A stretch of DNA of 30,054 nt from AG25 sp035517615 (GTDB lineage Bacteria; Gemmatimonadota; Gemmatimonadetes; Gemmatimonadales; GWC2-71-9), in the NCBI GenBank assembly GCA_035517615.1, contig DATIYM010000052.1, forward strand, positions 1-30,054, given 5' to 3'. Shown here piece after piece: positions 20,412-28,784 of the stretch (position 1 is its first letter; every line of letters begins with the position of its first letter). The notes beneath the pieces are model-generated. The model saw only the letters and a list, made by a program, of their open reading frames with translations. It did not search any database and had not been told where the DNA came from. A program made the position numbers and the translations under genes.

Positions 20412-21484
20412 AGCGCTATTTCGTGGCGGGCGCCTTGGTGTTCGCAATCTTGTTCGGCGTGATGGTCGTGCGTCGCGGCGAGCGCGCCCGCGCGGCGGAT
20501 TCCTCCAGCGCCGATTCCCTTCCTACCGCCGTGTTGAGCGGCAGTGACGTGGCACAGGCCCGGCGCGTGGACCTGATCGCCGGCCTGCCCGTCTCCGGCA
20601 CGCTCGAGCCGGGCGTCATCATTCGCATCGCGTCGCCCATTCCGGAAGTGGTGGAGGAGGTCTACGTGAAGGAGGGCGAGGCGGTACGGAGGGGACAGGC
20701 GCTTGCGCGGTTCCGCACCAATGCGGCCGCACCCGCGGCGATATCCGCCGACGCGCAACGGCGCCTGGCCGCGTCCGACTACGAACGCATGCAGAGTTTG
20801 TACAAGGATGGCGCCGTCTCCGAGCGCGACGTGCAGAACGCCGAAGTGACGCTGCGCGCGGCCGAAGCCAATGCGGCCCTCGCCCAGAAGAAGCTCGACG
20901 AATCCACCGTCCGCGCCCCGTCCGCCGGAGTGATCAGTCAGCGGGCCGTCGATTCCGGCGACCGCGTGAAGGACGGCGACCTGCTGTTTCAGCTCGTCAA
21001 TACGACCGAGCTCGAATTCGAGGCCACGGTGCCCAGCGAGTACGTCTCGCAGGTCCGGCCCGGAGCCCCGGTCGCGCTCACCGTTACAGGTGTGGCGGAT
21101 CCCGGACTCGGTGGCCGCGTCTCGCGCGTGAACGCCACCGTCGACCCGGCCACGCGTCAGGTCAAAGTGTACGTGGCTGTGCCGAACGAGACCGGACGGC
21201 TGGTCGGCGGGCTCTATGCGTCGGGCCGGATCGTCCTGAACCAGGTGAAGGGCGCCATCAGCGTGCCGCTCACCGCCGTGCGGCGCGATGGCGACAAGAG
21301 CTACGTGCTCACGGTCGAGAACGGCCGCATTGCGCGGCACGACGTGACCACGGGGGCGCGTGATGAATCCGCGTCGCTGGTCGAAATCATGGATGGCCTG
21401 GCGGGCGGAGAAACCGTCGTACTGGGCGCCGCGAGCGGGCTGCGCGTTGGTGTGCCGGTGACCATTACGGGCGTGGAGGGCTGA
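20408..21484 (+). CDS. RND efflux periplasmic adaptor (membrane-fusion protein)
   Basis: 358 residues. An N-terminal hydrophobic segment (4-22, FVAGALVFAILFGVMVV) anchors the protein in the inner membrane and there is no lipobox. The lipoyl/barrel-sandwich half with SGTLEPGVIIRIASPIPEVV and VYVKEGEAVRRGQALARF, then a coiled-coil hairpin (about 110-155, AASDYERMQSLYKDGAVSER), the second lipoyl half STVRAPSAGVISQRAVDSGD, a beta-barrel (VSRVNATVDPATRQVKVYV) and a membrane-proximal C-terminal region follow in order, as in HlyD/AcrA relatives. It bridges the RND pump to the TolC-type channel. The overlaps on both sides (4 bases upstream, 4-base gap downstream) indicate translational coupling. Confidence 0.95.
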   Translation: MKRYFVAGALVFAILFGVMVVRRGERARAADSSSADSLPTAVLSGSDVAQARRVDLIAGLPVSGTLEPGVIIRIASPIPEVVEEVYVKEGEAVRRGQALARFRTNAAAPAAISADAQRRLAASDYERMQSLYKDGAVSERDVQNAEVTLRAAEANAALAQKKLDESTVRAPSAGVISQRAVDSGDRVKDGDLLFQLVNTTELEFEATVPSEYVSQVRPGAPVALTVTGVADPGLGGRVSRVNATVDPATRQVKVYVAVPNETGRLVGGLYASGRIVLNQVKGAISVPLTAVRRDGDKSYVLTVENGRIARHDVTTGARDESASLVEIMDGLAGGETVVLGAASGLRVGVPVTITGVEG

Positions 21485-21488
21485 TCTC

Positions 21489-24400
21489 GTGTTCCTGAGC
21501 GATCTGTCGATCAAGCGACCGGTGTTCGCCACCATGATGATGGCGGCGCTCGTCGTGCTGGGCCTGTTTTCCTACCGCCGCCTGAACATCGACCAGTTCC
21601 CCGACGTCGAGTTCCCGGTACTCGTTGTTCAGACCCGCTACACCGGCGCGAGCCCGGAATCGGTCGAGCGGGAAGTGACGAAGAAGATCGAAGAGCAGGT
21701 GAACACGGTCGAAGGCGTGAAGCAGATCCAATCGACGTCCACCGAGGGCTTTTCGACGATCGTCGTGCTGTTCAACCTCGGTACGAAGGTCATGGACGCG
21801 CAGGCCGACGTGCGCGCCAAGATCGACGCGGTGCGCCAGGATCTGCCGAAGGACATCGATCCGCCCGTGATCTCGCGGGCCAACCCGTCCGACCAGCCCA
21901 TCTTCGTGCTGTCGGTGCGGGGCGATGGCTGGGAGCTGCGCGACCTCACCCGCATGGCCGACGAAGTCGTGAGCCGCCGCATCGAGAACATCTCGGGAGT
22001 CGGTAGCGTCACCCTGGTGGGCGGGTTGAAGCGCGAGATCCACGTGCTCCTCCTCCCCGACCGCATGAACGCGCTGGGCGTGAGCCCGGACATGATCACG
22101 CGCGCCGTGCAGCGAGAAAACGGTGATGTGCCCGCAGGCCGGGTGGAGCAGGGAAACGCCGAGAATCTCGTCCGCGTGGCGGGCAAGATTCGCGACCCGC
22201 AGGAGTTCGCGACCCTTATCGTCACGACGCGCAACGGGATTCCGGTGCGTCTCGGCCAGGTCGCGCGCATCGAGGACGCTCAGGAGGAGGAGCGCGATGC
22301 CGCGTACGTCAACGGCGGCCGCGCCGTCGCGCTCGAGATCCGCAAGACGTCGGGCGCCAACACGGTCGCCGTCGCCGATGGCGTCAAGCGGGTCATCGAC
22401 GAGCTGAATCACTCGCTCTCGAACGGCGTGACGTTGTCCACCGTCCAGGACAATTCCACCTGGATCAGGAATTCCGTGGACGACGTGCAGAAGACGCTGC
22501 TCGAGGGAGCGGCACTGACCATCTTCATCGTCTTCGTGTTCCTCAACTCGTGGCGCTCGACGGTCATCACGGGGCTCACGCTCCCGGTTTCGGTGATCGC
22601 CGCCTTTCTCGCGATCTATGCGTTCGGCTTCACGCTGAACGTGATGACGTTGATGGGCCTCTCGCTCGCTATCGGCATTCTCATCGATGACGCGATCGTC
22701 GTGCGAGAAAACATCGTACGCCACGTGGAACGGGGAGAGGATCACCATACCGCCGCGCAGCGGGGCACGTCCGAGATCGGCTTCGCAGTTCTGGCGACGA
22801 CGTTGTCGGTGATTGCGGTGTTCATTCCGGTCGCCTTCATGAAGGGCATCGTAGGACGCTTCTTCTTCCCGTTCGGCATCACGGTCGCGTTCGCGGTGCT
22901 CGTGTCGCTGTTCGTCTCGTTTACGCTCGATCCGATGCTGTCGTCGCTATGGTACGATCCCCAGGCCGAAGGCGGCGGCCCGCGGGGGCGGATCGGTCGG
23001 GCGCTCGAGCGGTTCAACAACTCGTTCCACGGATTGGGACAGCGCTACCGCAAGGTCATTGCGTGGGCGCTCGATCATCGCCTTGCGACCATGGGGCTCG
23101 CAGCCGCCGCGTTCGTCGCGGCGATGAGTCTGTTCGCGCTGGGGCTCGTGGGCGGACAATTCATGCCGAACTCGGATAACGAGCAGACCGGATTGTCGCT
23201 CGAGACCCCGGTGGGTTCGTCCGTCAGCTACACGTCCGACAAGGCGCTTGAGATCGTGCGCTATCTCGGCCAGCAGCCCGAGGTCGAATTGACGTACGCA
23301 ACCGTAGGCGGAGCACAGCAGAACAACGCGGTGAACAAGGGACAGATCTATGTAAAGCTCGTCCCGAAAGCACGGCGCCACCGGTCGCAGCAGGAGTTCG
23401 AGGCAGAGCTGCGTACCGTCCTGCCGCGCTTCCATGGCATCACTGCCCGAGTGCTGCAGATCGGCGCTGCGGGCGGATCCGAATACCCGATCCAGCTCAA
23501 CCTGGAAGGTCCCGAGATCAGCCGGCTCCAGGAAATCTCGGACCACGCGCTCGCGTCGATTCGCACCGTGCCGGGGCTCGTTGACCTGCGCTCCTCGCTC
23601 GAGGGCCGAAAACCCGAGTTCGTCGTGGACGTGAATCGCGATCTCGCGGCGGACGTGGGTCTCTCGATCGGCTCGATCGGCGACGCGCTGCGCCCCGTAC
23701 TGGCTGGGCAGAAAGCCGGAACGTGGGAGGACGAAACGGGCCTCGCGCATGACGTCGTGGTGCGCCTGGCGCCCGAATTCCGGCAGACCGAGATGAATAT
23801 CTCGGGCATTCCCCTGGCCTCGAGCCAGATGGATCGGAAGACCAATACCCCGGTCATGGTCCCGCTCGGCCAGGTGGCCACGATCAGGCTGTCCGGTGCC
23901 CCGAATGAGATCAAACGCCTCGACCTCGAACGGGTGGCCACGATCGAAGGCAACTATCAACAGCGGCCACTGACCGATGTGACGCGCGACGTGCGGACCC
24001 GCCTTGCCAAGCTGAGCCTGCCGCCCGGATACCGGTTCGACTTCGGCGGCGAGCAAAAGGACTTTGCCGAGACGGTGGGGTACATGCTCGAGTCGCTCAC
24101 GCTCGCGATCGTGTTCGTCTATCTCATTCTGGCGTCGCAGTTCGGCAGCTTCCTGCAGCCGCTCGCGATCATGCTGTCGTTGCCGCTCTCGCTCGTAGGG
24201 GTAATGCTGGCGCTGATGCTGACCCGCGGCACCTTCAACATCATGAGCATGATCGGCGTGATCATGCTGATGGGTCTGGTGACGAAGAACGCGATTCTGC
24301 TCGTGGACTTTGCCAATCAAGCCCGCGAGAAAGGGAGTGACCGGCGCGCGGCGCTCATCGATGCGGGCGAGCTCAGGCTCCGGCCGATCGTCATGACAAC

Positions 24401-24644
24401 GCTCGCGATGATTTTCGGAATGCTGCCGACGGCCCTGGCACTGGGGGCGGGTTCGGAATTCCGGGCTCCCATGGCCCACGCGGTGATCGGCGGCCTGATC
24501 ACGTCGACCTTGTTGACGTTGATCGTCGTGCCCGTGGTGTACACCTACCTGGACGATTTCGGGCGGTGGGCGGGTGTGTGGGTACGCAAGTGGACGTCGG
24601 CGCCGGCCGCCGCTCATGGTCCGGCCGACGTGCCGGCGGATTGA
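21489..24644 (+). CDS. RND multidrug/solute efflux pump, HAE1 family
   Basis: 1051 residues from a GTG start, the full length for HAE1 pumps. The first TM helix follows LSIKRPVFATMMMAALVVLG; the porter loop contains VREVTKKIEEQVNTVEGVKQ-like sequence; the proton-relay residues are Asp400-Asp401 in TM4 (GILIDDAIVV) and Lys933 in TM10 (LVTKNAILLVDFA). Twelve membrane helices and two large periplasmic loops can be followed, so it looks complete. The trimer takes substrates from the periplasm or outer leaflet and drives export by the proton gradient. The substrate range cannot be read; the TetR repressor suggests induction by a toxic compound. It is followed after eight bases by the metallophosphoesterase gene. 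Confidence 0.97.
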   Translation: MFLSDLSIKRPVFATMMMAALVVLGLFSYRRLNIDQFPDVEFPVLVVQTRYTGASPESVEREVTKKIEEQVNTVEGVKQIQSTSTEGFSTIVVLFNLGTKVMDAQADVRAKIDAVRQDLPKDIDPPVISRANPSDQPIFVLSVRGDGWELRDLTRMADEVVSRRIENISGVGSVTLVGGLKREIHVLLLPDRMNALGVSPDMITRAVQRENGDVPAGRVEQGNAENLVRVAGKIRDPQEFATLIVTTRNGIPVRLGQVARIEDAQEEERDAAYVNGGRAVALEIRKTSGANTVAVADGVKRVIDELNHSLSNGVTLSTVQDNSTWIRNSVDDVQKTLLEGAALTIFIVFVFLNSWRSTVITGLTLPVSVIAAFLAIYAFGFTLNVMTLMGLSLAIGILIDDAIVVRENIVRHVERGEDHHTAAQRGTSEIGFAVLATTLSVIAVFIPVAFMKGIVGRFFFPFGITVAFAVLVSLFVSFTLDPMLSSLWYDPQAEGGGPRGRIGRALERFNNSFHGLGQRYRKVIAWALDHRLATMGLAAAAFVAAMSLFALGLVGGQFMPNSDNEQTGLSLETPVGSSVSYTSDKALEIVRYLGQQPEVELTYATVGGAQQNNAVNKGQIYVKLVPKARRHRSQQEFEAELRTVLPRFHGITARVLQIGAAGGSEYPIQLNLEGPEISRLQEISDHALASIRTVPGLVDLRSSLEGRKPEFVVDVNRDLAADVGLSIGSIGDALRPVLAGQKAGTWEDETGLAHDVVVRLAPEFRQTEMNISGIPLASSQMDRKTNTPVMVPLGQVATIRLSGAPNEIKRLDLERVATIEGNYQQRPLTDVTRDVRTRLAKLSLPPGYRFDFGGEQKDFAETVGYMLESLTLAIVFVYLILASQFGSFLQPLAIMLSLPLSLVGVMLALMLTRGTFNIMSMIGVIMLMGLVTKNAILLVDFANQAREKGSDRRAALIDAGELRLRPIVMTTLAMIFGMLPTALALGAGSEFRAPMAHAVIGGLITSTLLTLIVVPVVYTYLDDFGRWAGVWVRKWTSAPAAAHGPADVPAD

Positions 24645-24652
24645 GGTCAACC

Positions 24653-25759
24653 ATGCGTCGTCGCATCAACGTTATCGCACTCGTCTGGGCTCTGTTCCAC
24701 GCCTACATCGGCGTGCGGCTCCTGCCCCCCCTGCACCTGCCGCCGGTCTGGCTCGGGGCCGCCATTGTGCTACTCGTCGCCATCGCGGCCGCGCCGTTCA
24801 CCGCGTTTCTCGGATGGCGGAGTGACGATCGACCGCTCGGCCGCGCGGCGCACTGGATCGGATACACGACACTGGGATTCTCGTCGATTCTTCTCGTCCT
24901 CGTGCTGGCTGCCGATCTGACATTCGTCAGGCTCTGGGCAATTTCGGGTGAAGTGTTGAGTCCGGCGTTGATCGGCTGCGCGGCACTGCTCACAGCCGTT
25001 GGACTCTGGGGAGCGCGGCGGCCACGGGTGGTTCGGGTGGCCGTGCCGATCTCCGGGCTACCGGCTGATCTCGAGGGGTTCCGCATCGTGCAGCTGTCGG
25101 ACCTGCATGTGGGGCCAACGATCCGCCGCCGCTTCGTCCAGACCGTGGTCGATACCGCGAACCGGCTCGATCCCGACGTGATCGCGTTCACCGGCGATGT
25201 CGCCGACGGCAAGGTGCCCCAGCTGCGCGCGGAGGTGGCGCCGCTCGCAGCGCTCGCGGCCCGGTACGGGAAGTTCTTCGTCTCGGGAAATCATGAGTAT
25301 TACTGGGACGCGAACGGCTGGATGCGGGAAGCCGAACGGCTCGGCTTCAACGTGCTGACCAACGCTCATCAGCTGATTCAGCGCGGCGAAGGACGGCTGC
25401 TCGTGGTCGGCGTGACCGACGCGTTCGCGAGCCGGGGTGTGCCGGGGCACCATTCCGATCCCGCGGCCGCGGTTCGCGGTGCGCCGCCATCGCATGTGAA
25501 ACTGCTGCTCGCGCACCAGCCGCGCAGCGCGTACGCGGCGGATGAGATGGGCTTCGACCTCCAGCTGTCCGGCCATACCCATGGGGGCCAGTACTTCCCC
25601 TTCAACGTTCTCGTGCATTTCTTCCAGCCATTTGTGGCGGGGCTCCATCGGCTCGAGCGCATGTGGCTGTACGTGAGTCGAGGGACAGGGTATTGGGGGC
25701 CGCCGCTTAGACTTGGGGCGCCGGCGGAAATCACGCTGATTGAGTTAAGGGGCGGATGA
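24653..25759 (+). CDS. Membrane metallophosphoesterase, YkuE-like
   Basis: 368 residues from the ATG at 24653, with a GAGG site just upstream; the longer frame from 24566 overlaps the pump gene and is rejected. Four transmembrane segments lie at about 7-25, 33-53, 69-93 and 103-119. The calcineurin-like domain from about 140 has all metal and catalytic motifs: SDLH (Asp150, His152), GDVAD (Asp182), GNHE (Asn213, His214), AHQP (His288) and GHTHGG (His308, His310). Relatives of YkuE act on phosphorylated lipids or UDP-diacylglucosamine-like compounds at the membrane; the substrate here is unknown. It sits eight bases after the pump gene and may be part of that transcript. Confidence 0.92.
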   Translation: MRRRINVIALVWALFHAYIGVRLLPPLHLPPVWLGAAIVLLVAIAAAPFTAFLGWRSDDRPLGRAAHWIGYTTLGFSSILLVLVLAADLTFVRLWAISGEVLSPALIGCAALLTAVGLWGARRPRVVRVAVPISGLPADLEGFRIVQLSDLHVGPTIRRRFVQTVVDTANRLDPDVIAFTGDVADGKVPQLRAEVAPLAALAARYGKFFVSGNHEYYWDANGWMREAERLGFNVLTNAHQLIQRGEGRLLVVGVTDAFASRGVPGHHSDPAAAVRGAPPSHVKLLLAHQPRSAYAADEMGFDLQLSGHTHGGQYFPFNVLVHFFQPFVAGLHRLERMWLYVSRGTGYWGPPLRLGAPAEITLIELRGG

Positions 25760-25796
25760 GACGTCGAGGCAAACCGTCAAGGAGAGACGTAGGCAA

Positions 25797-26450
25797 ATGC
25801 AGACGACCGACGAACTATTCGATGCGGTGCGGGCAGGTGACATAGCGCGAGTTCAGAAGCTTGTCGGGGCAAATCCGGCACTGGTCAACCAGCGCAACGA
25901 ACGCGGGCACTCGGTTGTGCTCATTGCGCAGTACCATCACAAGCACGACGTGGTGCAGGCGCTGCTTGCCGCCCATCCTGAGCTCGACATCTTCGACGCG
26001 GCGTCGGTCGGACGCACGGAGCGGCTCGCCGAGCTGCTGGATGCGAATCCCGAGCTGCTCAATGCGTACTCGAACGACGGCTTCTATCCGCTCGGCCTGG
26101 CGGCCTTCTTCGCGCAACCGGAGGCGGTGGCACTGCTGCTCGCGCGCGGCGCGGACGTCCTCCAGGTGGCGCGGAATCCGATGCGCCTTCAGCCGCTCCA
26201 CGCGGCCGCGGCGGGTCGCAGTATGGCGGTCGTGCGAATGCTGGTCGAGGCGGGCGCTCCCGTGAACGCAAAGCAGCAGGCCGGGTTTGCGCCGCTCCAC
26301 GAAGCGGTCACCCGCAACAATGCCGAGCTGGTTCGCTATCTGCTCGATCACGGGGCCGACCCACGGCTGCAGAACGACGCCGGTACGAGCCCGATCGGGC
26401 TCGCGGCCGAAAAAGGGTTCCTGGAAATCCTCAAGCTGCTGAAGCGCTAG
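25797..26450 (+). CDS. Ankyrin repeat protein
   Basis: 217 residues, a small cytoplasmic protein made almost wholly of ankyrin repeats. About six units can be read, each of 33 residues, for example DEAVRAGDIARVQKLVGANP-like, then RLAELLDANPELLNAYSNDG, then AVVRMLVEAGAPVNAKQQAG, then ELVRYLLDHGADPRLQNDAG. Consensus elements G-PLH and LL-GAD are clear. The solenoid binds other proteins; there is no enzyme domain or signal peptide. A GGAGAG site lies nine bases before the ATG at 25797. The gap to the phosphoesterase gene is 37 bases, so it could be the last gene of the efflux unit. Partner unknown. Confidence 0.93.
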   Translation: MQTTDELFDAVRAGDIARVQKLVGANPALVNQRNERGHSVVLIAQYHHKHDVVQALLAAHPELDIFDAASVGRTERLAELLDANPELLNAYSNDGFYPLGLAAFFAQPEAVALLLARGADVLQVARNPMRLQPLHAAAAGRSMAVVRMLVEAGAPVNAKQQAGFAPLHEAVTRNNAELVRYLLDHGADPRLQNDAGTSPIGLAAEKGFLEILKLLKR

Positions 26451-26533
26451 CGACCCGCGCACGTCGGGGTTGCTGTGCCGCTGCGGCATATCGCGCAGCG
26501 GATCTTCGCGTAGGGTATGCCGGTTTTGGATTC

Positions 26534-26552
26534 GGGGTTAGTTTCTAACCCC
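26534..26552. repeat. Perfect inverted repeat just upstream of tRNA-Cys
   Basis: GGGGTTAG (26534-26541) and CTAACCCC (26545-26552) flank TTT, ending two bases before the mature tRNA. It may be a leader hairpin in the precursor or a protein site. It has no T-run, so it is not a terminator on the plus strand. Confidence 0.5.
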
Positions 26553-26554
26553 AC

Positions 26555-26626
<72 letters not shown>

Positions 26627-26645
26627 CATTACAAGGCAACGACTT

Positions 26646-26668
26646 AGCGCTCCCTAAATGGGGGCGCT
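26646..26668 (+). terminator. Terminator downstream of tRNA-Cys
   Basis: AGCGC-T-CCC (26646-26654) pairs with GGG-G-GCGCT (26660-26668) with one T-G pair around TAAAT, followed by TCGTTTCT. It begins 20 bases after the tRNA. Confidence 0.65.
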
Positions 26669-26676
26669 TCGTTTCT

Positions 26677-26696
26677 GGGGGACGTTTTGGGGGACG
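26677..26696. repeat. Two copies of GGGGGACG with 12-base spacing
   Basis: GGGGGACG occurs at 26677-26684 and 26689-26696, separated by TTTT, about 50 bases past the tRNA 3' end. Similar paired motifs lie at tRNA-proximal ends of integrated elements and may be integrase or excisionase arm sites; that role is inferred. Confidence 0.4.
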
Positions 26697-26724
26697 AATT
26701 GATGGTTCAAGGAAGACGACTGGA

Positions 26725-27150
26725 TCAGGGGTTAGGTGGCGGAGGGCCTAGGCAACGGGCAGGCATCACCAAGATCAGAGCGCGGCGTGCGAGCTCGTCT
26801 CGAAACTTCTTGTCCTTCTTCGACCCCACGACCACGATGTGTGCAGGGTTCCCTTCTTCGGGTTCTCTGATGAGCTTTTGGCCACCAGCCCGCAGCCAAT
26901 TCGCTTCGATGACTGCGATGCCGTAACTCGGGTGTCCATTTAGAAGGACGTGTGTGCCCGGCGCTTCGTTGGCTATGGTAGCCGATAGCGGGGAGCCATC
27001 CTTGTCGTCATTGAAGGCATTCGAAGTTGGTCGCCTCCGTCCTAGGTTTTGATCCATAATGCACCAATCCGGACACAGCCGACGCCAGAGTTCGGCCGTG
27101 CCCGGAATGCTTATATCATCAGGCACCTCATCGTAATTTTTGGGCGGCAA
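26725..27150 (-). CDS. Hypothetical protein, third gene of the TIGR04255 cassette
   Basis: 141 residues from a TTG at 27150; a GTG nine codons later... MPDDISIPG is an alternative. The sequence has TAELWRRLCPDWCIMDQNLG then RRRPTSNAF, followed by a hydrophobic beta-rich middle (GTHVLLNGHPSYGIAVIEAN) and a C-terminal HIVVVGSKKDKKFRDELAR segment. The WRR-P-W and RRP-S-AF pattern recurs in my memory of small uncharacterised proteins in bacterial islands, but I know no function. It has no membrane segment. It lies 33 bases after the 176-residue gene on the same strand and is probably co-transcribed with it and the TIGR04255 gene. A Pro-rich C-terminus ends close to the tRNA-side repeats. Confidence 0.7.
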   Translation of the reverse strand: MPPKNYDEVPDDISIPGTAELWRRLCPDWCIMDQNLGRRRPTSNAFNDDKDGSPLSATIANEAPGTHVLLNGHPSYGIAVIEANWLRAGGQKLIREPEEGNPAHIVVVGSKKDKKFRDELARRALILVMPARCLGPPPPNP

Positions 27151-27183
27151 GGTGCCGTTCAGTTCCTATCGCGTGTCAGCCAT

Positions 27184-27714
27184 TCAATGCACTCGAGCCA
27201 AGACCGTGCGGAGGTTACTAATAGCCTCTGGCGTGATGTGGTCAATTTCCCATGGAGGCCCCTCGACAGCCTCATCTCTTACATAGGCTGACGCGCCGCC
27301 CGCCGGTGTGACATCTATTTCGATGTCCAACCCGTTTTGATGCCACTCGAGTTGGATCCCCCCCAACGACGTCGGGACTACCATCGGCGCAACCCCGAGA
27401 GAGCCAAGGGTACGCGATAATAGCCGCATGGCTGTGAGAACGGCGGCGTCCTGTATCCGTGCTCCGCCGTAGGAGTCCCAATTAGTGGGCAGTGCGACCA
27501 CGTGTTGAACGCCCTGGAGAACCCGATACAACCAACCCGGCTCTGGACCCGTGACTTCAATCCTCATGAGGCCATGGGACAGAGGGACATCGAAAGTTAG
27601 TTTTTGCTCTTGGCTGAGGAGGGCCCGTTCGCCAACATTCCTAGGCGGCGCCACCTTCCACAGATCGTTACTGCTGAGCAACTCGTGACCAACGTCGATC
27701 AGCGTAGCGTTCAT
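27184..27714 (-). CDS. Hypothetical protein, second gene of the TIGR04255 cassette
   Basis: 176 residues from the ATG at 27714, which overlaps the TIGR04255 stop codon by four bases (ATGA), so the two are translationally coupled. The centre has the VVALPTNWDSYGGARIQDAA segment; NWDSYGG-like motifs followed by a helix with an A-A-MRLLS pattern occur in small proteins of unknown function in phage and island contexts. Next come a hydrophobic strand with MVVPTSLGGIQLEWHQNGLD and a strand IEIDVTPAGGASAYV. No membrane segment, signal peptide or catalytic motif is obvious. The composition is less GC-rich than the genes left of the tRNA. It may be a partner or neutralising subunit of its neighbour; that is a guess from coupling only. 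Confidence 0.72.
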   Translation of the reverse strand: MNATLIDVGHELLSSNDLWKVAPPRNVGERALLSQEQKLTFDVPLSHGLMRIEVTGPEPGWLYRVLQGVQHVVALPTNWDSYGGARIQDAAVLTAMRLLSRTLGSLGVAPMVVPTSLGGIQLEWHQNGLDIEIDVTPAGGASAYVRDEAVEGPPWEIDHITPEAISNLRTVLARVH

Positions 27715-28640
27715 TTTCTTCCCCAGAGTCGGTGCTTATCCTCAGTGGTAATGTCGGCAAAGGTCTGAACGATCCATCGGTGGGCTCGGTCCAGCGATCT
27801 CACTGCGCCTGGCAGCCCTTCCCCCTCCGGCGCAGCCCTACCCCTTAGCTGGAGTACGTAAACGGGGGAATTGTCTGCAAAGCGATAGGACGATTCCAGT
27901 TGGATGTAAAGACGGCCGCGCGGCGTTTCGCCGCCGTCATACATCACATAACGCGCCGCAAAGCCGACCTCCTCTGCTGGCGCGGCAAGCAACGTTCCGG
28001 TGGGCTCGCCGCCCCATAGTTTTGTAAGTCGAGCTACGTCCTCCCGCGGCCCCCCCGGTTGCCCCGCAGGGATATGATTCAGGTATGTGAGCTCGACCTG
28101 ATCAGGAAGAGGAGCACCTAATCCAGCGCCCTGTAGAAAATCCTCGAATCGCCAATACTCGTCCACCAATCGCTCACGCAACTGTCTATAGTGAGGATAT
28201 TCCTCGTCGTCGCGCTCAAGTTTCCGCCAATTGAGCGTGAAGCGGTCGTGTTGCACCTGCAGGAGTTGGGTGCCATTCTGATTGATAAACCACCATCGAA
28301 GCAGTTGGAGCGGTGCCTGTAGTTGAAAGGACATCCGGGGAGGCGCCGGCAAATCAAATCCCTCTAGTTCATGCGGCAAAGGCGGATGCTGCTGAACGTC
28401 TGGGAAACGATCCTTCAACTCGGAAGCGAGAGCGAGCAGTCGAGTCGTGTCCAAGCCCTCTATAGGCTTGAATTGAATAGAACATGCGACTTCAATGACG
28501 GGCGGGTTGCTGAACTCTGGAAGATTCGTGTCCGCAAGGGGAGCGATGAGGGAAGGAGCTGCACGAGCGCGAGGTTTTGACAGGTTGAACGCGACCCCCT
28601 TCTCGCCGCAAGTAACGCCCGCACGCTGCATTGGTTCCAC
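27711..28640 (-). CDS. TIGR04255 family protein
   Basis: 309 residues from a GTG at 28640; the conserved part begins near residue 40, so a later start is possible. The family start is LPEFSNPPVIEVACSIQFKP, the centre has PRMSFQLQAPLQLLRWWFIN and QVQHDRFTLNWRKLERDDEE, and the end has WIVQTFADITTEDKHRLWG. This is the architecture of the sporadically distributed TIGR04255 family, whose function is unknown. Members are found scattered in islands and next to other small unknown genes, as here. No nuclease, ATPase or membrane motif is visible. The gene has a candidate promoter of its own at 28709-28736 and leads a three-gene minus-strand unit. Confidence 0.82.
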   Translation of the reverse strand: MEPMQRAGVTCGEKGVAFNLSKPRARAAPSLIAPLADTNLPEFSNPPVIEVACSIQFKPIEGLDTTRLLALASELKDRFPDVQQHPPLPHELEGFDLPAPPRMSFQLQAPLQLLRWWFINQNGTQLLQVQHDRFTLNWRKLERDDEEYPHYRQLRERLVDEYWRFEDFLQGAGLGAPLPDQVELTYLNHIPAGQPGGPREDVARLTKLWGGEPTGTLLAAPAEEVGFAARYVMYDGGETPRGRLYIQLESSYRFADNSPVYVLQLRGRAAPEGEGLPGAVRSLDRAHRWIVQTFADITTEDKHRLWGRK

Positions 28641-28708
28641 TACCGCCCGACCGACCTTGTGAGACTAATCACAGATCACCCGCCTCGGCAACCTGCCTGA
28701 CGCGCCCC

Positions 28709-28736
28709 AATATGAGGCGTTTCCGACACGTCGCAA
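28709..28736 (-). promoter_or_regulatory. Candidate promoter of the TIGR04255 cassette
   Basis: On the minus strand TTGCGA (28736-28731) and CATATT (28714-28709) are 16 bases apart, about 70 bases before the GTG at 28640. A second possible pair, TTGCCG and TTAGTC, lies slightly downstream. The 144 bases between 28640 and 28785 hold no other gene. Confidence 0.4.
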
Positions 28737-28784
28737 CTGGGTTGGGAGTGGAGAGGTGGGAACGGGTCACGTCTCTAAACCTGC

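Noticed and set aside
21465..24650. Long open frames of 427 and 567 codons on the minus strand
   Set aside because: They are antisense to the RND pump and membrane-fusion genes. Their composition is Arg/His/Gln/Asp-rich as expected for reverse frames of high-GC genes, with no domain, while the plus strand encodes clear families.
26640..26724. Integrase gene or fragment next to the tRNA
   Set aside because: No frame here or in 26725-28784 shows the Arg-His-Arg-Tyr residues of tyrosine integrases or a serine-recombinase motif.
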